A stretch of 64,000 bases of DNA, taken from positions 243,324 to 307,323 of the forward strand of contig HG799465.1 of the NCBI GenBank assembly GCA_000531095.1, given 5' to 3'. A program made the translations under genes and the position numbers. The first letter of the stretch is position 1. Every line of letters starts with the position of its first letter. Below, in pieces: positions 33,875 through 43,495 of this stretch. This DNA is from Gemmata massiliana. Lineage in GTDB: Bacteria > Planctomycetota > Planctomycetia > Gemmatales > Gemmataceae. The notes beneath the pieces were generated by a model that saw nothing but the letters and a program-made list of their open reading frames with translations, was not told where the DNA came from and made no database searches.

Positions 33875-35086
33875 TTACGCACCGTCTTCGACGGTGCGTA
33901 TAAAATCGCGGGCCGCCACACGGACCCCACGAACCGCTCGCCAGTACGCGCCCACCAGGATCAGCCAACCGATTAGCAGCGCGGCCTGCTCGTACATTAA
34001 CCGGTCTTCGACCGGCTGAATTTGCGGTTGCAGGTGGATCTTGTACTGATCTAACCCGAACAGCACCAGTACGGGGATCAGAGCGCAGAGAAAACCGAAG
34101 AACCCGACCGCACGAGCGACACTCGGCCGCTTCAGCGCCAATCCGCTCGCCGTCAGAGCCGTGAGGAACCAGAACTCCGCGAGCGGTGTGCAAAGCAAGA
34201 ACGCCGTCCGCGCGTACTTCGCTTCCTCGGCAAACGATGCCTTCTCGCACACGGCGTAACCGAGAAGCGATACGAACGACACCAGCGCGAGCAACCCGCT
34301 CAAGGCAAACAACCCGCGCGAGCCGCTGTTCCGCGGGCCACCGCTGCTAACGAGCCGGCCAATGGTCAACAGGAAGCCGGCCATGAAAACCGGCACCCCA
34401 TACGCCAATATGTTGATTTCCTCAGTCTTCGAGAGCGGGATCGCGTCCGGTCCGCCGGAGTTGATGTACCCGTCGATCCGGACCCACCCCTCGCCCTTCG
34501 GCAGTTCGCCAACGGCCCGAGTGTACACCGCTTTGCCGAAGCCGACGAACCCGAGCAGGGCGACGAAAAGCAGCGCGAATTGCACCCAGAACAACCCGCG
34601 CCGAACGGCGGCCCACTTCTTCGCGAGTACTTGGTCGGGCGTTTTTTCCGTACTCGTTGCACTCGGTTTCGGCTCGGGTCTCGCGGGTTTGGGGCGCGGT
34701 TTGGCCCCGCGATCACGAGTGGGAAGCGGTTTCGGTTCGGGTTCCTGATCCGGTTCCGGCTCCGGGGGCGGAGCGGGAGGATGAGACGAACTAAAGGCCC
34801 GCGCCGGTGCGGTCGGAACGGGAGCGGTCGGTACCGACGCGGCCGGAACCGCGCCCCAATCTTCGGGCGGTGCAACCGGGGCCGGGCGCAGCGGGGACGC
34901 TGCGCGCGACGGCGGTGGGGCGACGGGTGGGAGCGGAGCGGTCGGGGCACCAGCCGAAGCCGATTCTTCGGACGTGGGCACCGGCACAGCCGCCTGACAG
35001 TACGGGCACTTTACCCGCTTTCCAGCGGATTCGTCCCGCGCCCGGAACCGTTTCCCGCACGACGGGCAACCCAACGTAATCGGCAT
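33875..35086 (-). CDS. zinc-ribbon membrane protein with Pro-rich linker
   Basis: 403 residues. N-terminal zinc ribbon ITLGCPSCGKRFRARDESAGKR with CPYC (two C-x2-C pairs), a 120-residue Pro/Ala/Glu linker, then a membrane domain with five to six hydrophobic segments (FWVQFALLFVALLGFVGFG, AYGVPVFMAGFLLTIGRL, GLFALSGLLALVSFVSLLGYA, AVGFFGFLCALIPVLVLFGL, ALLIGWLILVGAYWRAV). MJ0042-like zinc ribbons at the start of membrane proteins are common in planctomycetes. ATG 35086 is directly before the ribbon. Function unknown. Confidence 0.75.
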   Translation of the reverse strand: MPITLGCPSCGKRFRARDESAGKRVKCPYCQAAVPVPTSEESASAGAPTAPLPPVAPPPSRAASPLRPAPVAPPEDWGAVPAASVPTAPVPTAPARAFSSSHPPAPPPEPEPDQEPEPKPLPTRDRGAKPRPKPARPEPKPSATSTEKTPDQVLAKKWAAVRRGLFWVQFALLFVALLGFVGFGKAVYTRAVGELPKGEGWVRIDGYINSGGPDAIPLSKTEEINILAYGVPVFMAGFLLTIGRLVSSGGPRNSGSRGLFALSGLLALVSFVSLLGYAVCEKASFAEEAKYARTAFLLCTPLAEFWFLTALTASGLALKRPSVARAVGFFGFLCALIPVLVLFGLDQYKIHLQPQIQPVEDRLMYEQAALLIGWLILVGAYWRAVRGVRVAARDFIRTVEDGA

Positions 35087-35247
35087 GGCGACGAACTCCC
35101 GGCTAACAGCAAGTCTGTGGTGCGCGCCCCAACAGGTACGTCTGTGTCGACATGGTAAGCCCGAACGCAGCACGGAAAAACCCCGGGCGCGGGAAAAATC
35201 GTCTGCGGAGGTTCCGCAAAATGCGACCGTACCGCACCGCCGAGTAC

Positions 35248-35508
35248 CTAGAAACGTGGGGCGGGCCGCTTCCAATCCGCGTCGTAGGGAATTGAGAAGA
35301 GTTGTTGAAGCAGTTCGGCCTTGTTCGGCGCCTCACCCATGAGAACCTCGACGGCCTTTCGCAATTTCACGGCCCGCGGGTCCGTCGCAGCCGCACCGGA
35401 GCCGTCCCCGCGCCCGATGCGGTCGAAGATCGCGGCCGTTTCGAGCAATTTGCTACGCGCATCAAGGAAGAACTGGTCCAGCGCGGTCGCGGCGGGAAGC
35501 GGAGTCAT
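35248..35508 (-). CDS. conserved small cytoplasmic protein, function unknown
   Basis: 86 residues: LDQFFLDARSKLLETAAIFDRI, a Gly/Ser loop, DPRAVKLRKAVEVLMGE, APNKAELLQQLFSIPYDADW. I recall close relatives across planctomycetes, all unnamed. Mostly helical, no signal peptide. ATG 35508 is used; the longer frame runs into repeat DNA. Confidence 0.65.
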   Translation of the reverse strand: MTPLPAATALDQFFLDARSKLLETAAIFDRIGRGDGSGAAATDPRAVKLRKAVEVLMGEAPNKAELLQQLFSIPYDADWKRPAPRF

Positions 35509-35524
35509 GGCTAATTCCTGGCAG

Positions 35525-35700
35525 CGAAGAAGCACGAATACAGAAAAAGCCACGGATGAACACAGATGAGACGGAATCAACCAAAACTGCAAAAGGGGAG
35601 TAGTCGGCGGCGTGCAAGCTCAACGAATCTCTCGCCCCATTTCGATCGATACTTTCCTGGTTTTGATCCGTGTTATCAGCGTTTATCCGTGGCTACTCTT
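35525..35700. repeat. inverted pair of CGGAT-type repeat arms
   Basis: Left arm AAAAGCCACGGATGAACACAG near 35537-35570; right arm TTTTGATCCGTGTTATCAGCG and TTTATCCGTGGC near 35658-35693. The arms are inverted copies of the same consensus as the other CGCGGAT elements but with CACGGAT. The right arm reaches the 3' end of larE. Confidence 0.65.
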
Positions 35701-36568
35701 CCGTGCGGAATTTCACTTTGAGTTCCAGTGGCACCAGTTCGTTGAGGCTGCCGGAGCGGAAGCCTTCGAGGTCGAGTGTGACGAACTTGAAGCCCAGCGC
35801 GCGGAACGACCGCGTGAGTTCCGTTCGCACGGGTTCGGACACGAGTCGCGTCAATTCGCTCAGTGGCACTTCAACGCGCGCCAGGTCGCCCTCGTGGTAC
35901 CGCACGCGGCACTCGCGTAGCCCGAGGGCGCGCAGGTACGTTTCCGCGTCCTCGACGCGCTTCGTGCGCTCCGGCGTGACCGCGACGCCCGGCGCCATCC
36001 GGCTCGACAAGCACGGCGCTGCGGGCTTATCCCAGGTAGGAAGATCCCAGTGCTTCGCGAGAGCACGAACGTCGGCCTTGGTAAACCCGGCTTCTTGTAA
36101 CGGATGGCGCACGAAGTGTTCGGTCGCTGCAATCAACCCCGGTCGATAATCGCCGAGGTCGTCGAGGTTCGCGCCGCTCACCATAACGGGCACTTCGAGT
36201 TCCGGCAGCAGTGATTCGACCGTGGTGTACAGCTCCGTTTTACAGTGGTAACAGCGGGTGCCGTCGTTCTTCGTGTAATCGGGATTGCGGAACTCGTCCG
36301 TTCGCACCACCACGTGACGAATTCCAATCAGCTTCGCAAGTTCCCGGGCGTCGGCAAGTTCGGTCCGGGCCACACTCGCGCTGTCCGCTGTCACGGCAAC
36401 GGCACGAGCGCCGAGCGCCAGGAACGCGGCCTTTGCGACAACCGTGCTATCGATTCCCCCACTGAACGCGACCGCGACGCCCTCGAACCCTCGCAGAACA
36501 GCTAACAAGCGGTCGCGCTTTGCTACGAGTTCCGCGTTCAGGTCGGGTGTTTGAGCTGCTGTCCCCAT
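35693..36568 (-). CDS. larE: LarE-like ATP-dependent sulfur transferase
   Basis: 291 residues. PP-loop ATPase signature VAFSGGIDSTVVAKAA, then VTADSASVARTELADA, IRHVVVRTDEF and the conserved GTRCYHCKTELY, SGANLDDLGDYRPGL, PLQEAGFTKADVRALAKHWDLP, KPAAPCLSSRMAPG blocks. LarE sulfurates the nickel-pincer cofactor precursor of lactate racemase and related enzymes. Three cysteines (CYHC and PCLSS) could be the cluster-bound type that acts catalytically instead of giving up its own sulfur; this is inferred. No larB or larC is in the window, so cofactor genes must be elsewhere or the protein has another job. Confidence 0.88.
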   Translation of the reverse strand: MGTAAQTPDLNAELVAKRDRLLAVLRGFEGVAVAFSGGIDSTVVAKAAFLALGARAVAVTADSASVARTELADARELAKLIGIRHVVVRTDEFRNPDYTKNDGTRCYHCKTELYTTVESLLPELEVPVMVSGANLDDLGDYRPGLIAATEHFVRHPLQEAGFTKADVRALAKHWDLPTWDKPAAPCLSSRMAPGVAVTPERTKRVEDAETYLRALGLRECRVRYHEGDLARVEVPLSELTRLVSEPVRTELTRSFRALGFKFVTLDLEGFRSGSLNELVPLELKVKFRTEE

Positions 36569-36596
36569 GCTTTCAGTATATCCGCGAAGCGAAAAT

Positions 36597-36926
36597 TCAG
36601 GAATTCTTCGCCTCGTCCGTTCGTTCCGTGCCGTCCTTCGTGAAGTCGAACGCCGGATTCGGCCCCTCATCCTGGTTCGCGGTCACCCCCGACTGAAACG
36701 GCCGGCGCACGGGAGTCGTTGCCTGCTGGTGCGCGAGCGCGCCGGCGTACCACTTCGCGAGATTCACCCCGCCCAGCACGATGGCCAGTAGCGCGCCGAA
36801 CGTCAGGCGCGTGAGATCGTTCAGTTCGGCGGCCGTTTCGGGCGCGAGGGCGCGGAACGCGAGCAATCCGATCCCGGTGCAGGTCATGAACAGGCCGAAC
36901 GTGAGTCTCATGTGCCGCACCGTCAT
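36597..36926 (-). CDS. small membrane protein, function unknown
   Basis: 109 residues with two hydrophobic segments (MRLTFGLFMTCTGIGLLAFRAL and LTFGALLAIVLGGVNLAKWYAGAL) and a polar C-terminal tail. GGGAG lies seven bases before ATG 36926; ATG 36911 is an alternative. Located 28 bp upstream of larE on the same strand. No named family. Confidence 0.6.
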   Translation of the reverse strand: MTVRHMRLTFGLFMTCTGIGLLAFRALAPETAAELNDLTRLTFGALLAIVLGGVNLAKWYAGALAHQQATTPVRRPFQSGVTANQDEGPNPAFDFTKDGTERTDEAKNS

Positions 36927-37022
36927 CGCCGCGCTCCCGTAGGTTCTCCCATCTTATTCCCGCTGACCTGTTGCGAACCACTACACCGGTGCTCAAAATC
37001 AAGCATCTCACGGGGCTTCTCA

Positions 37023-38123
37023 ATGGCAAAGTATCGTGTCGCGGTGATCGGTCGAACCGGTAAAGGAGCCTACGGCCACGGCCTCGATACTGTTTGGCTG
37101 AAGTGCGACAAAGCGGAAATTATTGCGGTTGCAGACGAGAACGAAACCGGGCGCGCGGCTGCAGCCAAGCGCCTGAACGCAAAAAGTGCCTACGCCGACT
37201 TTCGGCGGATGCTCGAAAAGGAAAAGCCACAAATCGTGAGCGTGGCCGACCGATGGCCGGACTGCCACCGCGACATGGTGATCGCGTGCGCCGAACACGG
37301 TGCGAGCATCTTCCTGGAAAAGCCCGTCGCCCAAACACTTCAACAGGCCGATGAAATGGTCACTGCGTGCGACAGGCACCACGTCAAATGCGCGGTAGCC
37401 CACCAGACCGCCTACAGCCCGCGTGTGAAGGTGGTGAAAGACCTAATCGGCGGAGGGAAAATTGGCTCGGTCCTGGAGTTACGGGGGCACGGCAAGGAAG
37501 ACAAGCGCGGCGGGGGCGAAGACCTGATGGTCCTCGGCACGCACACCTTCGATTTGATGCGTCATCTCGCGGGGGATGCGAAGTGGTGTTTCGCCCGCAT
37601 TCAGCAGGCGGGGCGCAAAGCCGTATCCGGCGACGTGCGACAGGGCGGCGAACAAATCGGTCCGATTCAGGGCGACCACATCACGGCTACCTACGGTTTT
37701 GCAGGTACCACCACCGGCAACTTCGTGACGCACATCGCGAAAGACGGTGCGAGCACCCGGTACTGGCTCGAAGTACGGGGAACGAAAGGGACGATTCACA
37801 TGGGTTTTGGCATACTCCCGGCTGCGTTTCTATGCGAAGACCCGAGCGGGATGTTCGGCAAAAACAAAGCCACGTGGGTCGAGATCACATCGGCCGGTCT
37901 GGGCAAACCCGAGCCACTAAACGCGAAGGAACTCGACAACGGCAACATCTTGATCGCAAACGACTTGATCGAAGCCATCGAAAAGGATCGTGCCCCACTC
38001 GACAGTCTGAGTGACGGCCGCGCCGCGCTGGAAATGATTATGGCCGTGTACGAGTCACATCGCCTGGAAAGGTCGGTCGATTTGCCGCTGAAGAACCGCA
38101 AACACCCGCTCGCGGCCATGTAA
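37023..38123 (+). CDS. Gfo/Idh/MocA-family oxidoreductase
   Basis: 366 residues. N-terminal Rossmann domain begins YRVAVIGRTGKGAYGHGLD (a looser glycine motif than G-x-G-x-x-G), followed by IIAVADENETGRAAAAKRL, the EKPVA signature in IFLEKPVAQTLQQADEM and a C-terminal alpha/beta sheet domain with GEDLMVLGTHTFDLMRHLAGD. Probably NAD(P)-dependent, acting on a sugar or inositol-like substrate; no Tat signal, so cytoplasmic, unlike many planctomycete homologues. ATG 37023 begins the domain. Stands alone 120 bp before lpxK. Confidence 0.87.
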   Translation: MAKYRVAVIGRTGKGAYGHGLDTVWLKCDKAEIIAVADENETGRAAAAKRLNAKSAYADFRRMLEKEKPQIVSVADRWPDCHRDMVIACAEHGASIFLEKPVAQTLQQADEMVTACDRHHVKCAVAHQTAYSPRVKVVKDLIGGGKIGSVLELRGHGKEDKRGGGEDLMVLGTHTFDLMRHLAGDAKWCFARIQQAGRKAVSGDVRQGGEQIGPIQGDHITATYGFAGTTTGNFVTHIAKDGASTRYWLEVRGTKGTIHMGFGILPAAFLCEDPSGMFGKNKATWVEITSAGLGKPEPLNAKELDNGNILIANDLIEAIEKDRAPLDSLSDGRAALEMIMAVYESHRLERSVDLPLKNRKHPLAAM

Positions 38124-38243
38124 CCAAGCCTTTTCCACGGAAGCACGGAGCCCAGGAGCCAATTCTCGTCCCCGCTTCGAGTTGACACGCCCGGTTCGCC
38201 GCTGCTAGAGTCCGCTGCCCCGAAGCGCGGAAGGAGTGAGCGG

Positions 38244-39311
38244 ATTAACCCGGAGTCGTGGAACGCACTGATTCGTGGGGAGCGGCGCGGACCGCTCGCA
38301 ATGATCGCGCGCGCCGGGCTCCGGGTCGCGAGTTGGCCCTACGGTCTCGCCATGCGAGCGCGGAACCGGGTGTTTGATCGCGACTGGAAGCGCTCGCATA
38401 CCGCCGCAGTGCCAGTCGTAAGTGTCGGGAACCTCACGCTCGGGGGAACCGGTAAGACCCCGTGCGTGGAATGGGTCGCTCGTTTTTTTCGCGAACGCGA
38501 CCAACAAGTCGCGATCCTCAGCCGCGGGTACGGGACCGAAACCGGGCGCAACGACGAAGCAATGGTACTGGAGGAAAATTTACCAGACGTACCGCACCTG
38601 CAGGGGATCGATCGTGTGGCGCTCGCGGAAACCGCGGTGGAAGAACTCGAAGCAGAACTCCTCGTACTCGACGACGGGTTCCAGCACCGGCGACTGCACC
38701 GCGACCTCGATATCGTGCTGATCGACGCGACGCGCCCGCCGACGCGCGACTACCAGTTCCCGCGCGGTACGCTGCGCGAGCCGGCAAGCGGACTGCGTCG
38801 GGCCGGGGCGATTTTGCTCACGCGCTGCGATCAGGTACCCGAAGCCGAAGTCGAAGCGATTCGCGCGTGGGTCACGGAACGGTTCCCCGATGTACCGGTC
38901 GCGACGACCGAGCACCGGCCGACGGGACTGGTGGGCTGCAACGAGGCAAATGAAGAAGTCCACGAACTGGTCGAATCGCTCGGTGGCAAGACTGTAGGCG
39001 GGTTCTGCGGGATCGGGAATCCGGCCGCATTCCGACGCACGCTCGAATCGCTGGGAGCGCGGATCGCGGATTTCCGCACCTTCCCCGACCATCACGCTTA
39101 CACGCGGGAAGATGTGGACGATCTCAACCGCTGGGCGGCAAGTTTGCCCTCCGATGCGGTCACCGTGACAACGCAGAAAGATTGGGTGAAGCTCCGAGTA
39201 CCCACACTTGGTGGGCGCCCCCTATGGGCCGTGCGCATCGGGCTCCACTTCCGTGACGGAGAAGCGACCTTCGCGGAAGTGCTGGAGCGGGTCGTAGCAC
39301 CCGCGGAGTGA
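38244..39311 (+). CDS. lpxK: tetraacyldisaccharide 4'-kinase, likely ATT start
   Basis: Phosphorylates the 4' position of the lipid A precursor at the inner membrane. P-loop [91 protein letters not shown] and TTQKDWVKL are all LpxK blocks. The first ATG is at 38301, but the frame carries family-like N-terminal sequence upstream ([19 protein letters not shown]), and AAGGAG sits exactly seven bases before an ATT at 38244; no ATG, GTG or TTG lies there. I take the rare ATT as start, with 38301 as the conservative choice. First gene of the LPS core region. Confidence 0.9.
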   Translation: MNPESWNALIRGERRGPLAMIARAGLRVASWPYGLAMRARNRVFDRDWKRSHTAAVPVVSVGNLTLGGTGKTPCVEWVARFFRERDQQVAILSRGYGTETGRNDEAMVLEENLPDVPHLQGIDRVALAETAVEELEAELLVLDDGFQHRRLHRDLDIVLIDATRPPTRDYQFPRGTLREPASGLRRAGAILLTRCDQVPEAEVEAIRAWVTERFPDVPVATTEHRPTGLVGCNEANEEVHELVESLGGKTVGGFCGIGNPAAFRRTLESLGARIADFRTFPDHHAYTREDVDDLNRWAASLPSDAVTVTTQKDWVKLRVPTLGGRPLWAVRIGLHFRDGEATFAEVLERVVAPAE

Positions 39312-39417
39312 TCGAGGTCCATAGAGGCCGGAATGATTCCCCGGTTGCACGGGGTTGGATCGGTGGCGCGAGCAGGACGCCCGCGCTCCTCAGAAGAATG
39401 ACAACGGATTGTCAACA

Positions 39418-40908
39418 ATGACCGACCTGACCGAACTCGTGCAGAACCTCGGCGCGCCCCGCGTCCTCGTCGTGGGCGACGTGATGCTCGACCGCTACGT
39501 GTGGGGCAACGCCGAGCGGATCAGCCAAGAAGCTCCCGTCATCCTGCTCCGCGCCGACAAGCGCGAAGAGCGCCTCGGTGGTGCGAGCAGCGTCGCCACA
39601 ATGCTCCAAGCTCTCGGGGCACGCACGAGCGTGATCGGCGCCGTTGGCACCGACGGTGACGGGTTCCACGCCCGCCGCATTCTCACCGACCTGGGCATTG
39701 ATGCGGACGGCGTTGTTGCCGATCCCGACCGCCCCACCACCGTTAAAGAGCGCTACATCGGGCGCGCACAAGCCAAGCACCCGCAGCAGATGATTCGAGT
39801 GGATTACGAGAGCCGCGAACCCGTCTCCGACGCGGTAGAGCGCCAACTGGCCGACACGCTCGTTGCCAAGATCCGCGAAGCCGACATCGTGCTCGTGAGC
39901 GACTACGACAAGGGCGTTTGCACCCCGGGCCTGCTCCGCGTTGCGATCGAGGTCGCGAAGGCGCGCGGCATTCGCGTGATTGCTGATCCCACACGCGGCG
40001 GCGATTACGCGAAGTATCGCGGGTGTTCGAGCATGACGCCGAACCGCCTCGAAGCGGGCCTCGCGACCAACCGAAACATCCGCACACACGCCGAAGCTCT
40101 GACCGCCGCCGCACAGTTGCGCGACACGCTGAGCCTCGAAGCTGGAATCGTCACGCTCGACAAGGACGGCATGGCGCTCGCGCACACCGACGGACGTAGC
40201 GCGATCTTCCCGACGCGACCCCGCCAGGTGTACGACATCACCGGTGCCGGCGACATGGTGATGGCGACACTCGGGCTCGCGCTCGCGGCCGGTGCCGACT
40301 ACGACTCGGCCATTCGTCTGGCGAACATCGCGGGGGGGCTCGAAGTCGAGAAGATCGGCGTCGCCACCGTCACGCGCGACGAGATCCTCGCGGACCTGCT
40401 CCACGCACCGTTCCGAGCCACGGAGCGCGTCCCCGGTGCCGCAAAGGTCGCGGCCCTTCCGCAACTCCTCACCGAGCTCGACTCCCGGCGCCGGAACGGG
40501 CAGAAGATCGCGTTCACCAACGGGTGCTTCGACGTGCTCCACGCGGGGCACGTGCAGTACCTCGCGGAAGCCCGGAGGCAAGCCGATTGCCTCGTCGTGG
40601 CACTCAACAGCGACACGAGCGTGAAGCAACTCAAGGGGCCGACGCGCCCCCTCAACCCGGAAGTCGCCCGCGCGCTCGTACTCGCGGGGCTTCAGGACGT
40701 GGATTTCGTGACCATCTTCAGCGACAAGACGCCGATCTCGGTTATCGAGGCCGTCCGCCCGGACGTGCTGGTGAAGGGCGCGGACTACCACAAGTCGGAC
40801 GTAGTTGGTGCGGACTTCGTGGAGAGCTACGGCGGGCGCGTCCACCTGGCCGACCTCCGCGCCGGGTTCTCCACAACGAACCTCATCGAGCGCATGAAAG
40901 CGGCGTAA
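39418..40908 (+). CDS. hldE: bifunctional heptose 7-phosphate kinase / heptose 1-phosphate adenylyltransferase
   Basis: 496 residues. Residues 1-320 form a ribokinase-type sugar kinase (VLVVGDVMLDRYVWG, ERLGGASSVATML, YDITGAGDMVMATL). Residues 350-496 form a cytidylyltransferase-like domain (IAFTNGCFDVLHAGHVQYL, LNSDTSVKQLKGPTRP, VKGADYHKSDVVGADFV). Together they make ADP-D-glycero-D-manno-heptose with a phosphatase between the steps; the epimerase HldD is at 52971. ATG 39418 begins the kinase. Likely transcribed with waaF, 43 bp downstream. Confidence 0.95.
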   Translation: MTDLTELVQNLGAPRVLVVGDVMLDRYVWGNAERISQEAPVILLRADKREERLGGASSVATMLQALGARTSVIGAVGTDGDGFHARRILTDLGIDADGVVADPDRPTTVKERYIGRAQAKHPQQMIRVDYESREPVSDAVERQLADTLVAKIREADIVLVSDYDKGVCTPGLLRVAIEVAKARGIRVIADPTRGGDYAKYRGCSSMTPNRLEAGLATNRNIRTHAEALTAAAQLRDTLSLEAGIVTLDKDGMALAHTDGRSAIFPTRPRQVYDITGAGDMVMATLGLALAAGADYDSAIRLANIAGGLEVEKIGVATVTRDEILADLLHAPFRATERVPGAAKVAALPQLLTELDSRRRNGQKIAFTNGCFDVLHAGHVQYLAEARRQADCLVVALNSDTSVKQLKGPTRPLNPEVARALVLAGLQDVDFVTIFSDKTPISVIEAVRPDVLVKGADYHKSDVVGADFVESYGGRVHLADLRAGFSTTNLIERMKAA

Positions 40909-40951
40909 CCCTTCCTGGACGCGCTGCGGCGCCAAGTGGCCGGTTTGACTC

Positions 40952-42019
40952 ATGCACCGAATTGCGCTCTTTCTCCCGAACTGGATCGGCGACGTGGTGA
41001 TGGCCACGCCCGCGATCCGCGCCGTGCGCGCGGCGTTCCCCGCGGCCGAACTGGTGGCAGTCTGCAAGCCCTATGTCGCAGACGTACTCGCGGGCGCGCC
41101 CTGGTTCGGGCGCACGATCCTCGCGGACAAGCGCGGCCCGCGTTCGCAGCGCCTGTTCGGTGTCGCGCGCCAACTGCGCGAAGCACACGTTGATACCGCC
41201 CTGCTCTTCCCCAACTCGTTCCGCACAGCACTTATTGCCTACTTGGGCGGAAGCACGCGCATCGTCGGGTTCGCGCGGTACGCACGCGGGCGAATGCTGA
41301 CCGACAAGCTCTACGCCAAGACCGACGATCGCGGCCGGTTCGTGCCGTCACCCGCGCTCGATGACTACAACCGGCTCGCAGCAGCACTGGGAGCCGCCCC
41401 CGATCACCGGATGGAACTGTTCACCACACCCGCCGACGACACGGCGGCGGAAGCCGTGTGGAAACAATTCGGCCTTGCTCGTTACGCGCGAGTAGTGGCA
41501 CTCAATCCCGGTGCGGCGTTCGGCGCGGCGAAGCACTGGGGAGAGGATCATTTTGCGGAACTCGCCCGCGCGCTCACGTCGCGTTTCGGGTGCGGGGCGC
41601 TCGTGCTGTGCGGCCCCGGCGAGCGCGAAATGGCCCGAAAAATTGCGGAGGAGAGCCGCTCGCCGCACGTGTTCGCACTCAGCGACGCCGCACTGTCACT
41701 CGGGTTAACGAAAGCGCTAGTGAAGCGCGCCGACCTACTCGTAACCACCGACAGCGGCCCGCGGCACTTCGCGGCCGCGTTCAACCGACCGGTCGTGTCA
41801 CTGTTCGGTCCCACGCACATCGAGTGGACGGAGACGTACTTCGCGAAGGAAATTTGCCTCCAGAAGAAGCTCGCGTGCGGTCCGTGCCAGCAGCGCGTCT
41901 GCCCCCTGGGGCACCACCGCTGTATGCGTGAATTGACACCCGCAGAAGTCTTGCGAGCGGCCGAACAGCTCCTGACGCGAGTGCCCCTCGCAACGCGGGA
42001 GGTGCCGCGTGCCGCTTGA
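40952..42019 (+). CDS. waaF: glycosyltransferase family 9, heptosyltransferase II-like
   Basis: 355 residues, GT-B fold. LPNWIGDVVMATPAIRAVR at the start, LLFPNSFRTALIAYLGG, ALNPGAAFGAAKHWGEDHFAELA and the nucleotide-sugar site VTTDSGPRHFAAAFNRPVVSLFGPTHIEWTE are typical of WaaF. Expected to add heptose to the inner core at the cytoplasmic face of the inner membrane, using the ADP-heptose from HldE/HldD. Its end overlaps the next kinase gene by 11 bases. Confidence 0.92.
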   Translation: MHRIALFLPNWIGDVVMATPAIRAVRAAFPAAELVAVCKPYVADVLAGAPWFGRTILADKRGPRSQRLFGVARQLREAHVDTALLFPNSFRTALIAYLGGSTRIVGFARYARGRMLTDKLYAKTDDRGRFVPSPALDDYNRLAAALGAAPDHRMELFTTPADDTAAEAVWKQFGLARYARVVALNPGAAFGAAKHWGEDHFAELARALTSRFGCGALVLCGPGEREMARKIAEESRSPHVFALSDAALSLGLTKALVKRADLLVTTDSGPRHFAAAFNRPVVSLFGPTHIEWTETYFAKEICLQKKLACGPCQQRVCPLGHHRCMRELTPAEVLRAAEQLLTRVPLATREVPRAA

Positions 42020-43495
42020 CACAACGACCGCCCCCAGAACGAGCATCCGCGAACCGCAAGTCGTGTTCGCGCCGAATCCCGACACAACCGGCACGCTGAC
42101 GATCAACCCCGTGTTCGCAGAGTTGTTCGCCCGTGTCAGGTTGGTGTCTGCGGCGGGTTTTTTCGAGCTGCCCGGCGAGGTAGTGAGCGGGCACGCGGAC
42201 CGGCACGTGATGCGTGTGGAAGTGCCGGGGGCGCCCCGTGCATTTTATCTCAAACGACAGCACGTCGTGGGCTGGCGCGAGAAGTTGCGGAACAGGCGCG
42301 CGGGGTTCGGGTGGGCGTCGCGTTGTGCGCGCGAAGCCGAGTTACTGAAACAACTCGAAGCCGCGAAGTTGCCCGCACCGCGGTGGGCCGCAGCGGGCAC
42401 GCACGGCAACCGCGCGTTCCTGCTGGTGGAAGAAGTTCCGGGGGCGGTGGACCTCCGGCGCGTGCTGAGTGACAACACGCTCTCGCGTGCCCAACGGCGC
42501 GCGCTCGCCACGCGACTCGGTGAAACAGTCGCGGCGGTTCACGCGGCCGGGTTCAGTTCGCCGGACCTCACCGCGAAGCACGTCCTCGTGAACCCGGATA
42601 CGCTCGCGATTACGTTCCTGGACTGGCAATCCGCAGAACGCAGCGCGTCCGCGAGCGAACCTGAGCGAACAAACGCGCTGGGCGCGTTGCACGCTTCACT
42701 TGCGGAAACGCTGTCACCGCCCCCGGAGCGGGTTCGCGTGTTGCGAGCGTATCGCGCATCGTCTTTACCCGCTCAGCAAAACGCCGAACGCATGCCATTG
42801 AACGCGCTCGTGCTTCGCGCCGCAGCGCGGCACGCGAAGCGTCGATCCATTCGCGATCAGCTGCAACCCGAAGGCGCCTCGCAGAAACAACGGCTCGTGT
42901 GGCTCGCGGGCGAAGCGGTGTGCGCCATCCCGGAAATCGCTGTGGAATGGCCCAAGCCCGCGGTCGCCCCGCCGTTCTACAGCCCCGGCGCGAACGACTC
43001 GATCACTCTCCGCGTCTTTGGGGCGCGACGCGACGCTCGTGCGCGGCTACACATCCGCCCCGTTGGCCGCTTCCGCGCGTGGGCGCGAGCCACCCGTGGC
43101 GCTCGCCCGGTGTGACGATCGGCCGCGTGCTGTTCCACCTTCAGCGGTACGGCGTGCCCGGTCCGCGTTTACTCGCGTTTGGTCAGCGGCTCACGAGTGC
43201 GATCGGGGCCGAGTGGTTCGCGCTGTACGAAAGCCCGCCCGGAGTGCCCTTGCAGAAATGGCGGCACACGGCATCTTCCGCCGCGCGCCGGGCGGTCCTT
43301 GATCGCGTCACCGACTGCTTGGCCAAGTTGCACGCCGCCGGGTGCGTGCTGACTGATCCGCAAGCGGCGTTCGCGGTGTGTGACGGAGCCGTGTGTGTGG
43401 CCGATCCGCGTGCGGTACGCATCGCGCGCCGCGTGAGTGCTTCGGTCCGCCGGCGGGACATCCGCGACGCAGCTCGATTGTTAGGAGCGGAATGA
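42009..43495 (+). CDS. WaaP/InaA-like lipopolysaccharide kinase, two frameshifts
   Basis: Protein-kinase-like LPS core kinase. RHVMRVEVPGAPRAFYLKRQH, FLLVEEVPGAVDLRRVL, VHAAGFSSPDLTAKHVLVNP and ITFLDWQSAER form a first kinase-like domain; AEWFALYESPPGVPLQKW and LAKLHAAGCVLTDPQAAFAV form a second, shorter one. The ORF breaks at GGGG 43020-43023 (frame 0 to 1, into DATLVRGYTSAPLAA) and at CCC 43106-43108 (frame 1 to 2, into GVTIGRVLFHLQRYG). Dropping one base at each gives a continuous protein of about 495 residues whose stop overlaps the next ATG (ATGA). Intact neighbours suggest sequencing errors over decay. Confidence 0.78.

Noticed and set aside
39412-41067. 551-codon open frame antisense to hldE and waaF
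   Set aside because: Same reason; both plus-strand genes are complete and well conserved.
43018-43302. Separate small gene in the frame MGRDATLV...
   Set aside because: Only the first 30 residues are kinase-like and they continue the InaA-like protein; explained by two one-base shifts.
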